Below, one piece after another: positions 50,101 through 60,939 of a stretch of 64,000 bases of DNA; position 1 is the stretch's first letter, and every line of letters starts with the position of its first letter. This stretch comes from Climacteris rufus (Eukaryota > Chordata > Aves > Passeriformes > Climacteridae), in NCBI GenBank assembly GCA_013398175.1, contig VZRZ01004237.1, forward strand, positions 354,122 to 418,121. Reading direction: 5' to 3'. The position numbers and the translations under genes are program-made. Under the pieces are notes generated by a model. It worked only from the letters and a program-made list of their open reading frames with translations, had not been told where the DNA came from and did no database searches.

Positions 50101-53100
50101 CAATGTATTTCAGGGATCTTTATCCACACCCTCTCCCCAGGCTCCGTGGCACACATGGATGGGAGACTCAGGTAGGATGAGAAAGATTGTCTGTCTTATG
50201 CCGTAAGTTTTCCATTGCTCTGTTGTATGGGTTTATTTTTGACCTGTCTGGGTAGGAAGGCACAGGAAGGCTTTCTGGGAATTTTGAGTTTAAAGCATGT
50301 GTGCTGTTCTCAGGGTTTGAGCATGTGTCTTCAGGACACATGGGATTTCCAGCAGAAATACAGCAACCCAGTGAAATACAACAACCTAGTCTCTTGCCCA
50401 AACTGGGCTAACTTTGAAGGTCTTAGATAAGCTTGTAGCATTGCTACTGGAGGAGTTTTCCAAATGAGAAACTATTTGGAAAAACCTAAATATATGGCAT
50501 AATTTGGCTTCTGTGAGTGCTAGTTTTTTTCTGATACAAACTCCTTAAATTTTATCCCTTCTTGCCCAATAGAAAAACAGATTGGCTGAAATGAGATTAG
50601 AAGTGTAGATAGTCACTTTCAAAGACTTATGACCAACTAGTAGTGTTGAACATACTGAGAACCAAACAGAACACAGCAGCTTCAATGAAGTCTTTTTGAT
50701 TTAATTTTAGATGTTCTGTAGCCCTCCTCTCTACATGCCTAATACTTTAGCTGAACAAACTGTCTTAAACCATTTGAATATGTGTATCATACAAATCAGT
50801 GCCTTCAGTCAGCCATTTAATGCACATGGGCACTAGAGCAGAGCAAGGCAGTCTCAGTTTCCATGTCAGCCAAATTCAGATTTCATTTAGAAAGATCCAG
50901 TCTAGCAAATTGCAACAGTTTGTCATTAGAAGTTTTCTTTTATCAAGTTATTCATATATGTAGCAGAAACATAGCACCCTTTCTGACCTTAAATAGCACT
51001 AATATAAAATAAAGACGTGAAAAGCAAAGTGTTAACTTCAAAGGAAGGAAGGAAGATGTAGGTGGAAGTAGCAGCTGAGCTGCAGACAGCAGGAACAGCA
51101 CAAAGTGTGCATAGCTGAACATGCAGAAAGCTCAAAGGTTGCATGCAACACAGCAGATCAAGACCCCTTGACATCCATCTCATTCCCATTCCATTTTTTG
51201 TAACAGGAACAGAAAGAGAAATTAAATTTATAATCAAATTAGAGGTCAACCATATAAAATTGCTTTTTGCTTATTTTCTCATGGGTGAGACAAGGTTGAG
51301 GGAAAATCTGTTTTGTTTACATCCTCTATCTTCTTTTTAATCTCTCTGTAGGTGTGGAGATGAAATTCTTGAAATTAATGAAACTTCAGTACAAAATACA
51401 ACTCTCAATGAAGTTTATGCTGTGCTAAGCCACTGTGATCCTGGTGCAGTACAAATTATTATTAGCAGACACCCTGAACCACAGGTAGCACACCCCGTAT
51501 TCTTTCTGACTTTCAACATAGCACATCTTGAGAACTAAGAGGCAGCTAAACTAAAACAGGTGGAAAAACGTTGACTACAAAGATGCTGATCTCTTTATGG
51601 TCGCTGCTGCACACAAACAAACCTGAGATATGCACTATGTAAGATTTGAAGATCACTAGATACAGTCTTGCATGAGTTTCTGTGCAGTGAATAAGCAAAC
51701 TACAGAAATAAGATTTAAGGAATAAACCAAAATATGGTTCTTAGTCAAGAAAGAATTCACAATAATAAGTAAATAATTTGAAAGAAGGAACATACCTCCC
51801 CAAAAAGAAATAAATGTTTATACACTTGTCTTCCAGTAATTAAAACTTAGGTCTTGCCCAGTCAGCATTGATAATTAAAATAATATTGAAGTAAAATATT
51901 TTATTCTTGCAAGATTTTTCTACAAAATGCTTCCTAGGAACAAATCGTCTATAAATGATTATCAAGTTTACATTGTTACAGAAATTATACTGTACTAAGT
52001 TACCTTATACTTGTAAATCCAGAACTCCACTTCAAGTGAAAACTGCAAAAGAATATTTATCTTTGAAAGATCCCATTTTGCCAAAACTACCACTATAACC
52101 AGCATTTGCATAAATATATTTCATCTATATTGGAATATATACAAATGTAATGGTGTGAAACTAGCTTTAAAGTTAACTGATGCATTATATGACTTGGTCT
52201 ATTCATTCCCATTAGAGGACTTGCAGGACTTGGAAATCTTTGTGTAAAGAACAAATGCTTAAATGTTATTCATTATCCCACAGCAATCTCATGAGAGTAA
52301 AATGGCATGATATTTCCTAGGTGTCTGAGCAACAGCTAAAGGAAGCTGTTGCACAAGCTGTGGAAAGCAGCAGATTTGGAAAAGAGAGACACCAATGGAG
52401 TACTGAAGGTAAGGGAATAAATGCATTAACTGAGACACGGTAATTTTCACTTAAAATATGTCAAGAATGAGTACATGCTCTATTAGAATCCTTGGTAACA
52501 GTCAAGCAACCCAGAGTAGAAAGAGAAGGAAACTTTACAGGACCACCCTCCTAACATGTCTCCTATGATATGATACCAAAGTGATGAGAACAGGCCAAGT
52601 CTGTCTGATTATCAACAAAAATTTTTGTACAAACTTCCTCTCACAGCTGCTCATCCTTTCCAGTTCACAACCTCTGCTTAGAGCTTTTCACACAACTGTC
52701 TGTAGGTGACAGGACAATGAGAGCAGGGTCAAACATTTTGTTAATCCCTTATTTGTGAGGAAAGGCCTTTGCAGTCATGGCTGGAGCTATCTGCCCAGTT
52801 CAGGTATGACATCCTCTCACAGTAACGTATTGGAATGATACTCCTTTGAGTGTTCTTGTCTTCTAAAGGACCAATAGGTAACAGAATCGTCATCAGTAAA
52901 CTATACTACTGATGTGTGTATGTACAAATATATATATATATATACACACACACACATACATGACAGAAAAATACTATTTTGGTGTCCAGGAACATGGCTG
53001 TTAACTCTTCACCCTACAAGCCTTCAATGCCTTTGCATCCACCCATGATGGTATTTAGCTGCAAATGTCATAGCTGAATCTTAGAAGCCAGCGCTTTGCA

Positions 53101-56100
53101 TGTACTGAAGAGACTTTTTGAACATGTTCCTGACACAGGTGTGAAGAGGCTGGAAATGAGCTGGCATGGAAGGCACCCCTGTGAGAGACACATTGAGAGG
53201 AACGCTGGCTACTGCAGCCGCAGGGCTCAGAGGCTGATGACTCGCTCCAGCAGCGACAGCACCTACATCCCCCGGGCCTCCTGTGGCACTGGTGCTGTGC
53301 ACGACCTGAATGATTTGAAAGCAAGAATACACAGTGTAGATGTACCAATTACCAGACAGCCTGGGCTGCTGTACTCATTCTCTGGGGATAATTCAGAGAG
53401 AAATTCCCCTCCTACCTGTAGTGAAGGAGGGCGACCATTGCAAAACACTAAGAAGTCATCAGAGATCCTCGTTAGAAAACCTAAATCAACAAAGCCCAAA
53501 CCTCCACCAAGGAAATACTTTAAACAGGACTGCACATGTGATAACCAGTGTATTGCAGACAGCAAAGAAAAGCTTGCATCAGAAGTGGCTGCATCACCTT
53601 CTGCAAGTGTTCAGGTAAAGCAAAATTTGCAAAATTTTTCTTGTATCCGCATATTTTTCAGGCAGGGGAAGGAGGAAGGCAAAGTAACTTTGTATGATAG
53701 CAGGAAGTAGGGCAGAGAAGAAATGTCAGAATTGTGAGAATTGGGGGAAGAAGATGAGGGTCTTCTGTTTTGAAATAAGGCGTGTATCTTAGTGAAACTG
53801 GTTTAGTTCAAAATGCTGTGTTCAAACCGAGGTCAGAAGTTAGAGAGGTGTCTGAAGAAAATCTTTCATACCAAGGTGTCCGGGTTAAAATCCCAGTGAG
53901 AACAGCAGCAAGAATGAATCTGAGTCCCTGCCATTCCTTGTGAGCACGTGCCACTGGTGGAACAGGGCACTCTCTGGTTCCAGGGTTATGCTCTAGGCTG
54001 GGACTGGAGGGGTTTACACAGCCTCTGATGCCAGCTTGGGATGGCTGACCCTAACCACCTGTGCCACAGAGTCAAATATTTTATGAAGTAGAGAAGTCAT
54101 GAAACAATTTGTTTGTTTCAGTAGTGGATCTTTACTGGAAGAAAGCACTAATATTAAGTACAGCAGGTAGCCTTGGGTTCAGATACATTTCCTGAGATCA
54201 GGAGGTGTTCAATAAACCCATTTAAAATGTGGTGCACATATGTATTTGTTGATGAGCATGGTATTTGAAAACCATGTATATTTGTACGTTACTAAATTTC
54301 ACTTCCCTCTCTTACCTAAGACAACAGAGAGTGTTAAACATTTGCGTGAGTGTGAAGGATTGTGAGATCTGCATGTTGAAACAAAACTGTGGTTTTTTAA
54401 AAAATTAAACCTCTTTTTCCTAGGTTTAGTAATACACCAGTAGAAATGAACAGTTCTCAATGCAACGCAATGAAAAAAAAAAAAATCCACAAACCCCTCC
54501 AAAACAATTCCCCAGATGCAGAGATCAAAATAAAATTATAGAGATCAGACTGAAATCCACATGTAATGTTAATATCCAAGAAAATTTCTGTTAAGCACGT
54601 TATGTAAAGTCACTCTTCTACCATCCCCTAAGAAGAGCAGTAGAAACCACTGCTAGAAAATCAACTTTCAGAAGTAAAATTAAGGGAAATAAGTACTTGT
54701 TGACCTTATCACTCTCTGCAACTTCTTATTCTTCAGTCCTTAGTCATCCTAGATGATAGTAAGAAAAATCTAAATCTTAAGATCAATAAAATCCATGAAA
54801 AATCTAGCTCTGTTCAGGACGACAACTTCCTCTATTTAAGACAGTCTGTATATCTGTATATACCTGAGAGAGGGTTTCTTGTCAGAATGTATTTCAGATC
54901 ATTAAGAGAAGGTTTAACTACCACTTTTAAAAATTGTTTTAGCCTTTATTCCCCAAGCATTTTGTATTAGTCAGTCTGAGGCCTGCATACCACAGTTTTA
55001 TATGGGATTTCTGTTTTTTTTCCAGATTCATATATTCTTTCAGAACTTTTTTTCAGATTCATATGCAGTGTGGTTTGCATAATTATATTCTGACACACTT
55101 CTCTTTCCTGTTTGTTCAGCAGGAAGTTGGAGAACCAATGCTAGAGGGACATCAAACTGGTGTAACCCACAGTGTCTTTACCACTTCTCCTACAGCGTAT
55201 GATAAGGAACACACCACTGCTGTTCCAGTGGGCAGAGATCAAGAAAGAAAAGAAAAATTAGGTATGTTTAATTCCATGACTTTTTTTTTTCCAGCTAAAT
55301 ACAGTATTTAGTTTGGATTCCAAAATGGGTATTGAGGTGACTTTACTTTCACTTTAAATGTACTCTTCAAACCGTACCTGTAAATTTTGGGGTGAACAGA
55401 TGAAATTTCAAATTATTGATTAATCTTTGTAAAGAAAGGGAAACTAGATCAAAAGCAGCATAAAAGATGACATTGTAAAAATTGTTAATGGACAGGTATT
55501 GCTGTATTATTTCAGATGAAATGGCTTAATTATACTGAATATTTGATAGTAAATGTTAGTTGTAGCATTCCTAAAGGACATTTTTATGCATAGTTTCAAG
55601 GCTCTGATGTTGCAATGATACAAACCACTGAGCAGCTGTTTTTCTGTTTTGCTAGTTAGAATAAAGGAAACTTATTGTTAAGGGAACAAGACAATCTCAA
55701 GAGGTCTCTAACAACATAAATGGTCAAGTAATTCTGAAAGTTCTGGCTCAGATCATTACAAAAACTAAAAATGTTGTCTTAAAAGAAATGTTCACAGTGA
55801 AGCTAATAACAGAACCTGTGCAACTGCACAAACAGAAGTTTGCTGCCACTCAGCTCCACCATGTCTAACATTAAAATGCTTAATCACTTTGTGATGTAAA
55901 AAATATTCCCATATTAGAATCAAGTTTTTACTTATCAGAAATATCAACTGGAAATGCCTGTGGAAATTTAAGGAAGCATAAATATCAAAGAGCTTCTTAT
56001 GAGAGTCTTTTTAGAGTAGGATATACTTATAAAAGTAGAAAAGAAAAGCAGTTTTTACAAAGAATTTACTGTGATATCAGCTTTTTCTCTATGACTGTTA

Positions 56101-59100
56101 CGTCAGCTGTTTCTCTGCAAACAACACTTGCAATTTTAACCTTCTGTTTTAGCTGTTAGAGCCTGTAGCCTCACTTCAGCACCCCAGAATTTCAGGTTAC
56201 ATTTAGAATTTTCAAACCCTTTAAAAAAAGTGATCAAGTATTTAAGTGTGGAAGAGCCTTGTTTTTCAGTTAATTTTGGTGTCTGGATTCAGAATGGATA
56301 GATCAAGAATCATGAATTTTTAAAAAGTTTAAACTCTTTAGAAACTTAAAAAAATCTATCAGAGGCTTGAATGAAATTCCAATTTAATGAATTAATAATG
56401 ATGCAGTGAGAAGGATGAGAAGTAGAAGGAGGTTTGTTTATAATCAGTGTTTCTTTACTACAGGGACTCCCCTTTCATCAATACAAAGGCCTGTACTTAA
56501 AAGACAAGCACGGGTAGATTATAGTCTTGATACAACAACAGAAGACCCCTGGGTTAAAATTTCTGACTGCATAAAAAGTTTATTTAATCCTACCATGAGT
56601 GAAAACAACGTCCACTTAGATTTGCAACCTGGCATTGACAAAAAGAAAGAGAATCAAAATCGAAGCAACTCAGAGACTGTTCTGAAGAAATCAGAATTAG
56701 AATTAGTAGGTTCAAAAGTGCTAAAATCAGATGAAAATGACAGTGTGAAAAAGGGTCCTCCTGTTGCACCTAAGCCCACCTGGTTCCGTCAAAGTCTGAA
56801 AGGATTAAGGAAAACAAATTCAGATCTAAAACCACAGGCAGATCAAAGTCCTCCCAACCCTGACAGTATTTCCAGTAAGAAACTGCAATCCAGCTTATCA
56901 CGTGTGTCTCCTGGGGGATCATCAATAAAACAAAGAATAAGCTCATTTGAATCCTTGAGTGCTCCGCAGTCACCTGAAAAAACACCCCGAAGGCTGAGCC
57001 TAAAACCATCGGCCCAGAAAGAGCCCTCTCCCCCTGCAGCAGGGTCAGAGGTGGCTCCAGCCTGTTCAAACCAACCCTTCTTCCAATGCTGTGGAACCAG
57101 CCAACAACAGCCACCTGTGGCCATGGGTACAAAGAGCCTGGATAGATCTTCCTCCCGCAGGGAGGATGTTGCAGCCAGCTTGGAGAAAAGCAGCAACGCC
57201 AGCACCGAAAGTTCATCAAGTCTCTTAGCTACAGGAGCCATTGCAAATTCCCACCTCGTGTCAGTAGCAAAAGCACACAGCCTAAGGTCACGGAGTTTCC
57301 CACTTACTGCTGCCCAGGCTTGTGAGATAATGAAGCCATATGATGAGAAGTGTAGCAAAATCTATTCCATCAGCAGCCAGCTGTCATCTGCTTTAATGAA
57401 ATCATTGCTTTGCCTGCCTCAGTCTCCAGCCTCTTCTGGAAACAGTGCATGGGAAGCTCTGGACACGGTGTCTCAGTCCTCCATGGAGGAGGATGGGACT
57501 TCCATCTCCCCTGCCAGTGAAAATCATCACCTGGAGACTGGGTTTTCGCTAAAGTAAGATAACATATTTTAAAACTCAGATTTACAGATCAGCATTGGTG
57601 AGCAACTGTGCTGAACTGCCGACAGATTAACTTCTATGGTAGCAGCACACAGTAGTAAAACACAGACTGAATTAAGGACCTTTTAGAGCACAAACGTTAA
57701 ATGACTCACATGACTTAAATTTGTTTTTCATTTGTGCTATACACACACACATGTTTATTTCAAACATCCTCCTATTTAAGCAGCAATATTTCTGGCGTCT
57801 CCGTGATAGAGCACATTTAAGTCTGTCTTTGCCTGGGGCCATGAGATTATTCTTATTCTTTTATGCAATGGATTCTACTTAAGTTAACAAGATTAATTTC
57901 CATCTGCCCTTATTTATAATACTTGTAAGAGTTACCACCCCAATTACATGCTAATAAGATCAAAAGATGCCTGCTCCAAAATTGCCTTTTGCTTTTGTGG
58001 GTATATTCTTTCATAAATCAATGTTTCTTTCTTCTTGTCACAATGGGACAGTCTGTCTGAGTTGAGAGAATACACTGTGAGCCTGGCAGACAAAGAGAAG
58101 GAGGAAGACAAACAGGAATATGGCTTACCTCAAGCATCCGGTGTGTCAGGGCAGTCAGTCATCTCTCTGCTCTCCCCTGAGGAGCTGGCAAAGCTTATAG
58201 AGGAAGTCAAAGCCCTAGATGAAGCAACCTTAAAGGTAAACCTGCTTTTTCTTTTTGTGTATGATTTTCAGAAAGCTGTGGAGTGAATGTGTCTGGTTAA
58301 CCTTTGCAATTTAATATAATACTTATGCCACTAAGTCTCATTATGAAATGCGCAACAGAGGAGAAGAACATGCTGATTTTCCAAACCTTGTGACATAACT
58401 TTTGGGAAGATCTTGACTTTATTCCTTTCTCTGCCTAGGAATTTGATGATATTCAGGTTACAGTTTTGCATAAGGAAGAAGATACTGGGCTTGGATTCAG
58501 CCTGGCAGGGGGCATTGATCAAGAAAACAAAGTGGTAACAGTAAGTAACATCTTAAAAAAACTCTCCCAAATTAACTACCCTATCTAAAAATACATACCT
58601 TATTGGGTTTCTACTACAGTGTTTGGCTTTTGGCATAATCAAAGCAGGCAGCTGTACTGGTAGAAGAAGTGGAAGAACCATAGTCTTAGTAGGTGAAAAA
58701 AGGTTCCTCCTGCACAGAGCTGCCTATCCAGGTGTCTGGCAGCAGTGTCCCGCTTCCATGGGCACCCTCTCCCCAACAGCTCAGAAAGCCAAGGCAGAAC
58801 ACACAGTCCTCGGCAGGAAATGACAAACATCTTACTCACGTGCTTATGGAAGACCATGCAGGGTGGTCTGGAGGAATGGGTGGGTGCATACACATGTGAG
58901 GGGTCTGGAAGTTAGAGAAGCTTCACACCTTCTTCCTCCCACGAGTGGAGCAGCAAGAGGGTCAGGAAGCAGCACATGCAAGGTACACACCACCGGCTGC
59001 ATGACTTTGGTCATCTGGTACCAGGACCGCACTGCTCCCCTGGTTGCTTGAGGAGGGATGTGCACAGGAGAACTTCTCTGTGTGAATTTATTCAGTCCTC

Positions 59101-60939
59101 AGTCCTGAAATGTGATAGAAGCAACTTGTTCCTGGCAAAGAATGGAAAATGCGCGTGGTGAAAAGTATTAACTGAGCGGTTTAGTGACTTGTGGTTTTTC
59201 TTCCTCTTCCCTTGTGTGCATGTGTGGTGACTGGACTCTTCAACAGGTTCACAAAGTATTTCCCAATGGACTGGCATATCAGGAAGGAACTATTGAGAAA
59301 GGAGATGAAGTACTATCCATTAATGGAAAATCTCTTAAAGGTGCAACTCACAATGATGCCTCAGCAATCATGCGACAGGCTCGACAACCCAGACAAGCTG
59401 TTGTTGTCACTAGAAAACCTAAAGATGGAGAAAAAAATCTCAATGTTTCAATCAACTCTAGTACCTCTTCAGTAGCAAGTGATGCCTCACAAGAGTCTGG
59501 TAAGTTTAGTGGCATTATCTTCCAGCCCCCACCTGATAATCCAGGTGTTCATAAAAAATCCAGGCGTTCATAAAAAAAGCATTGGCTGCATAAATCTGAG
59601 AACCATGATTAAAGACAGCACAGTTAATAAAACATTCCTGAAATAGAAATCTGAAATAACTTTATCGAAAAGGGAAAAAAATAATAATTTCTAAAATAAA
59701 AGAACTCCCTAAAAACACCCAAGCATGATTCTTTATATGAATTTCTGTAGACGTACAAAGATAATTATCGTAGCAACACATCTAATTGAAGGTATAATGA
59801 CAACTCAGTGAACAGTGATTCTTTATTCTAATATTGTTACAAGACTTGTTCTCTGTGAAAGAGAATTTCAGTTTGAACAAACAATGTGCTATTGTTCAGT
59901 ATAGCAGGTGGCTACATCTGAAACAGCAAGGTCAGACTTTTGTAGAATATTTCACTTTCAAGATACTTTTGTGTTTTGTTTTGGTTTTTTTTTCCTAAAG
60001 CATGATCTGGAGATCTGTAGCTTTATTTCCATATTGCAAATTAGCAGCCTTGTAGTTGGATAACAATTTCATAATGAATATGAAATAAAATATTTACCTT
60101 AAATTTTGTTAATGGAACATATTTTTATAATTCTAGTAAATGTCTTATGTTTCCATTCTCCCATGAATTCAAACACAACTTGCTTTCCCTCCCAGAGGGC
60201 CTTAAAATGCCAAAATGAGAAATTAAAAGTTTTTGTTTTCTCTTTCATTTGGCAGTTTATAGTACCTTTGCAAACAACCCAAAAGTTATTTTTTTGTGAC
60301 AGATGTTTTTGCTTTTAAGACTATGTGCTATCCATCTGGTAACTTTCTATTTGTTTCCAGCAACTGGAAATACAATCTGCACTGTAACTCTAGAAAAAAC
60401 ACCTGCCGGTTTAGGATTCAGCCTGGAAGGAGGGAAGGGCTCTATTCAGGGAGATAAACCCATCATTATCAAGAGGATATTTAAAGGTAAATACACTTCA
60501 TTGTGTACACATGTTCCCAGTTCATGCAGACTCGTGCAGTTCATAACTGACTGCTGATTTATAACTAAGAAAACGCTATTTTTTGCAAATGCAGCATTAT
60601 CTTGTTTGGTGCCAGTCATTTCTTTCCTGCTGGGACCAGGTGGTTTGGTGGTGCTGGTGGATCCAGCTATTTCACTAATAAGTGCAAGATCCTTTAAAGT
60701 CTCCTCCTCATAAAAAATTAAAGGAAATTCGTTTGCTTTCCCCAGGGACTGCACTGGAACAGAGCAGCCCTGTTCAGGCTGGCGATGAGCTGTTGCAAGT
60801 GCACACAACTGCCATGCAAGGACTCACTCGTTTTGAGGCATGGAATGTAATCAAGGCATTACCTGATGGGCCCATCACAGCCGTCATCAAGAGGAAGAAT
60901 TGGAGCTCTGTTACCACCAAGTCATCTGAAACTCTCTAA
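34762..60939 (+). CDS. IL16: IL16, pro-interleukin-16 (four-PDZ long form)
   Basis: Eighteen coding exons join in frame into a predicted 1323-residue protein counted from the ATG at 34847; human long IL16 is about 1332. The start was chosen because MDQKSNAGNRKSRKFRSIS lines up with the human N-terminus; an in-frame ATG at 34796 would add 17 residues. PDZ1 is about residues 211-297 (GLGFSIVGG loop), PDZ2 347-433 (GLGIG loop), PDZ3 1104-1190 (GLGFSLAGG) and PDZ4 1223-1308 (GLGFSLEGG). Between PDZ2 and PDZ3 lies a long Ser/Pro-rich linker with PKPPPRKYF and PPVAPKP proline motifs and a basic segment (WFRQSLKGLRK) corresponding to the nuclear-targeting region described for human pro-IL-16. The long form acts as an intracellular scaffold. 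In mammals caspase-3 frees the last PDZ domain as a CD4-binding chemoattractant. Every inferred intron is GT-AG and no frameshift is seen. Departures from human are listed as findings. Confidence 0.96.
37901..37937 (+). repeat. short 21-base tandem duplication
   Basis: The unit 'cttcaagaagcactt' recurs with a 21-base period and then decays. It is a minor local slippage product. Confidence 0.7.
43901..43950 (+). repeat. 21-base tandem repeat, two perfect copies
   Basis: The unit beginning 'gaggctatgggcagg' and ending 'gagtcc' occurs twice in a row (43901-43921 and 43922-43942), with a partial third copy. Perfect identity suggests a recent and possibly polymorphic minisatellite. Confidence 0.92.
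45298..45391 (+). CDS. IL16: IL16 coding exon 2
   Basis: 94 bases reading ETPACKERPLEIQNGFLHGK then AACQRTRSNST, with one base of a split Ser codon. The conserved part is the ARSNSTS-like end. The acceptor is 'gttttag' and the donor 'gtaagt'. Confidence 0.88.
45869..46011 (+). CDS. IL16: IL16 coding exon 3 (GC- and CpG-rich)
   Basis: 143 bases completing the split Ser. It ends SRKSLSQQLDCPAGRAP, which matches human RKSLSQQLDCPAGKA closely. The N-terminal half (AGAAEGTAPRRA) is Ala/Gly/Arg-rich and unlike human. The exon is far richer in GC and CpG than the rest of the gene. The donor is 'gtgagt'. Confidence 0.88.
47830..47940 (+). CDS. IL16: IL16 coding exon 4
   Basis: 111 bases, 37 codons, phase 0 at both ends. 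It reads AISRPSRSLSTAQLVHTSCG then SQASVISNIVLMKGQGK, the conserved lead-in and first strand of PDZ1. Confidence 0.95.
48318..48432 (+). CDS. IL16: IL16 coding exon 5 (PDZ1 core)
   Basis: 115 bases reading [20 protein letters not shown] then VKTIFPGGAAAADGRLQE. It is almost identical to human. It holds the GLGF carboxylate-binding loop of PDZ1. The donor is 'gtggga'. Confidence 0.96.
48639..48712 (+). CDS. IL16: IL16 coding exon 6 (PDZ1)
   Basis: 74 bases reading DEILELNGESMHGLTHYDAL then QKFK after a split Gly. The His in GLTH is the usual first residue of the PDZ alpha-B helix for a class I groove. The donor 'gttatg' departs from the usual GTRAG consensus. Confidence 0.95.
48796..49012 (+). 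CDS. IL16: IL16 coding exon 7
   Basis: 217 bases with the last PDZ1 strand (QAKKGLLTLTVRT), a Ser-rich linker (CQSLSSSTYITKENSSFSS) and the first PDZ2 strand (RVIMEVILNK). The acceptor is 'ttctag' and the donor 'gtaagt'. Confidence 0.94.
49967..49980 (+). repeat. short (TTAA)n run
   Basis: About three and a half TTAA units between an A run and a T run in an IL16 intron. Confidence 0.8.
50054..50171 (+). CDS. IL16: IL16 coding exon 8 (PDZ2 core)
   Basis: 118 bases reading PGVGLGIGLCSIPYFQCISG then IFIHTLSPGSVAHMDGRL. The loop is GLGIG rather than GLGF, as in human PDZ2. Confidence 0.96.
51352..51484 (+). CDS. IL16: IL16 coding exon 9 (PDZ2 end)
   Basis: 133 bases reading CGDEILEINETSVQNTTLNE then VYAVLSHCDPGAVQIIISRH. 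It completes PDZ2 and ends in phase 0 at a 'gtagca' donor. Confidence 0.95.
52321..52408 (+). CDS. IL16: IL16 coding exon 10
   Basis: 88 bases reading VSEQQLKEAVAQAVESSRFG then KERHQWSTE. It is strongly conserved and predicted helical. Confidence 0.95.
52928..52957 (+). repeat. (TA)n(CA)n microsatellite
   Basis: Eight or nine TA units followed by about seven CA units, in the intron between coding exons 10 and 11. It is likely length-polymorphic. Confidence 0.9.
53139..53614 (+). CDS. IL16: IL16 coding exon 11
   Basis: 476 bases carrying VKRLEMSWHGRHP, RSSSDSTYIP and SSEILVRKPKSTKPKPPPRK then YFKQD. The proline-rich, basic end is conserved in human and resembles SH3/WW-binding sequence. The middle is variable. 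Confidence 0.95.
55120..55261 (+). CDS. IL16: IL16 coding exon 12
   Basis: 142 bases, in phase with its neighbours but weakly similar to human in this disordered linker. The acceptor is a 'cagcag' NAGNAG pair, so the exon may start at 55120 or 55123. It ends EERKEKLG-like (RDQERKEKL) at 'gtatgt'. Confidence 0.82.
56464..57553 (+). CDS. IL16: IL16 coding exon 13 (large linker exon)
   Basis: 1090 bases. It contains PVLKRQARVDYSLDTTTEDP then WVKISDCIKSLFNP, VKKGPPVAPKPTWFRQSLKG then LRKTNSD, SSIKQRISSFES, LRSRSFPLTAAQACE and KIYSISSQLSSALMKSLLCL, all conserved in human. The mammalian short pro-IL-16 begins within this exon at a Met replaced here by Val (56514-56516). The exon ends in LETGFSLN-type sequence shared with the next exon. 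Confidence 0.96.
58052..58235 (+). CDS. IL16: IL16 coding exon 14
   Basis: 184 bases reading LSELREYTVSLADKEKEEDK and QSVISLLSPEELAKLIEEVK then ALDEATLK. It is a conserved acidic helical segment just before PDZ3. Confidence 0.95.
58439..58540 (+). CDS. IL16: IL16 coding exon 15 (PDZ3 start)
   Basis: 102 bases, 34 codons, phase 0. It reads EFDDIQVTVLHKEEDTGLGF then SLAGGIDQENKVVT. The GLGF loop of PDZ3 is intact. Confidence 0.96.
59247..59499 (+). CDS. IL16: IL16 coding exon 16 (PDZ3 end and cytokine-release linker)
   Basis: 253 bases reading VHKVFPNGLAYQEGTIEKGD through QAVVVTRKPK, then the linker SINSSTSSVASDASQES. In human this linker holds the caspase-3 site SSTD; here the Asp position is Ser (codon 59466-59468). 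The linker is also about five residues shorter than in human. Confidence 0.95.
60361..60486 (+). CDS. IL16: IL16 coding exon 17 (PDZ4, cytokine domain)
   Basis: 126 bases reading TGNTICTVTLEKTPAGLGFS then LEGGKGSIQGDKPIIIKRIF. This is the start of the secreted PDZ domain in mammals, strongly conserved. Confidence 0.96.
60746..60939 (+). CDS. IL16: IL16 coding exon 18 (PDZ4 end, stop)
   Basis: 194 bases reading TALEQSSPVQAGDELLQVHT and TAMQGLTRFEAWNVIKALPD, ending in TAA at 60937-60939. The Trp of RFEAW, reported to block the ligand groove in human IL-16, is present. The C-terminal tail after KRKN differs from human. Confidence 0.96.

Larger units (their letters stand above)
46012..60745 (+). 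other. IL16: remaining IL16 introns
   Basis: Fifteen introns separate coding exons 3 to 18: 46012-47829, 47941-48317, 48433-48638, 48713-48795, 49013-50053, 50172-51351, 51485-52320, 52409-53138, 53615-55119, 55262-56463, 57554-58051, 58236-58438, 58541-59246, 59500-60360 and 60487-60745. All are GT-AG. The first part of the 46-47.8 kb intron stays GC-rich to about 46.8 kb. Besides a TA/CA microsatellite at 52928 and a TTAA run at 49967 I see no repeats or other genes in them. Confidence 0.85.

Noticed and set aside
56770..57358. 149- and 171-codon minus-strand frames
   Set aside because: They lie opposite the conserved IL16 exon 13 and are antisense shadows of it.
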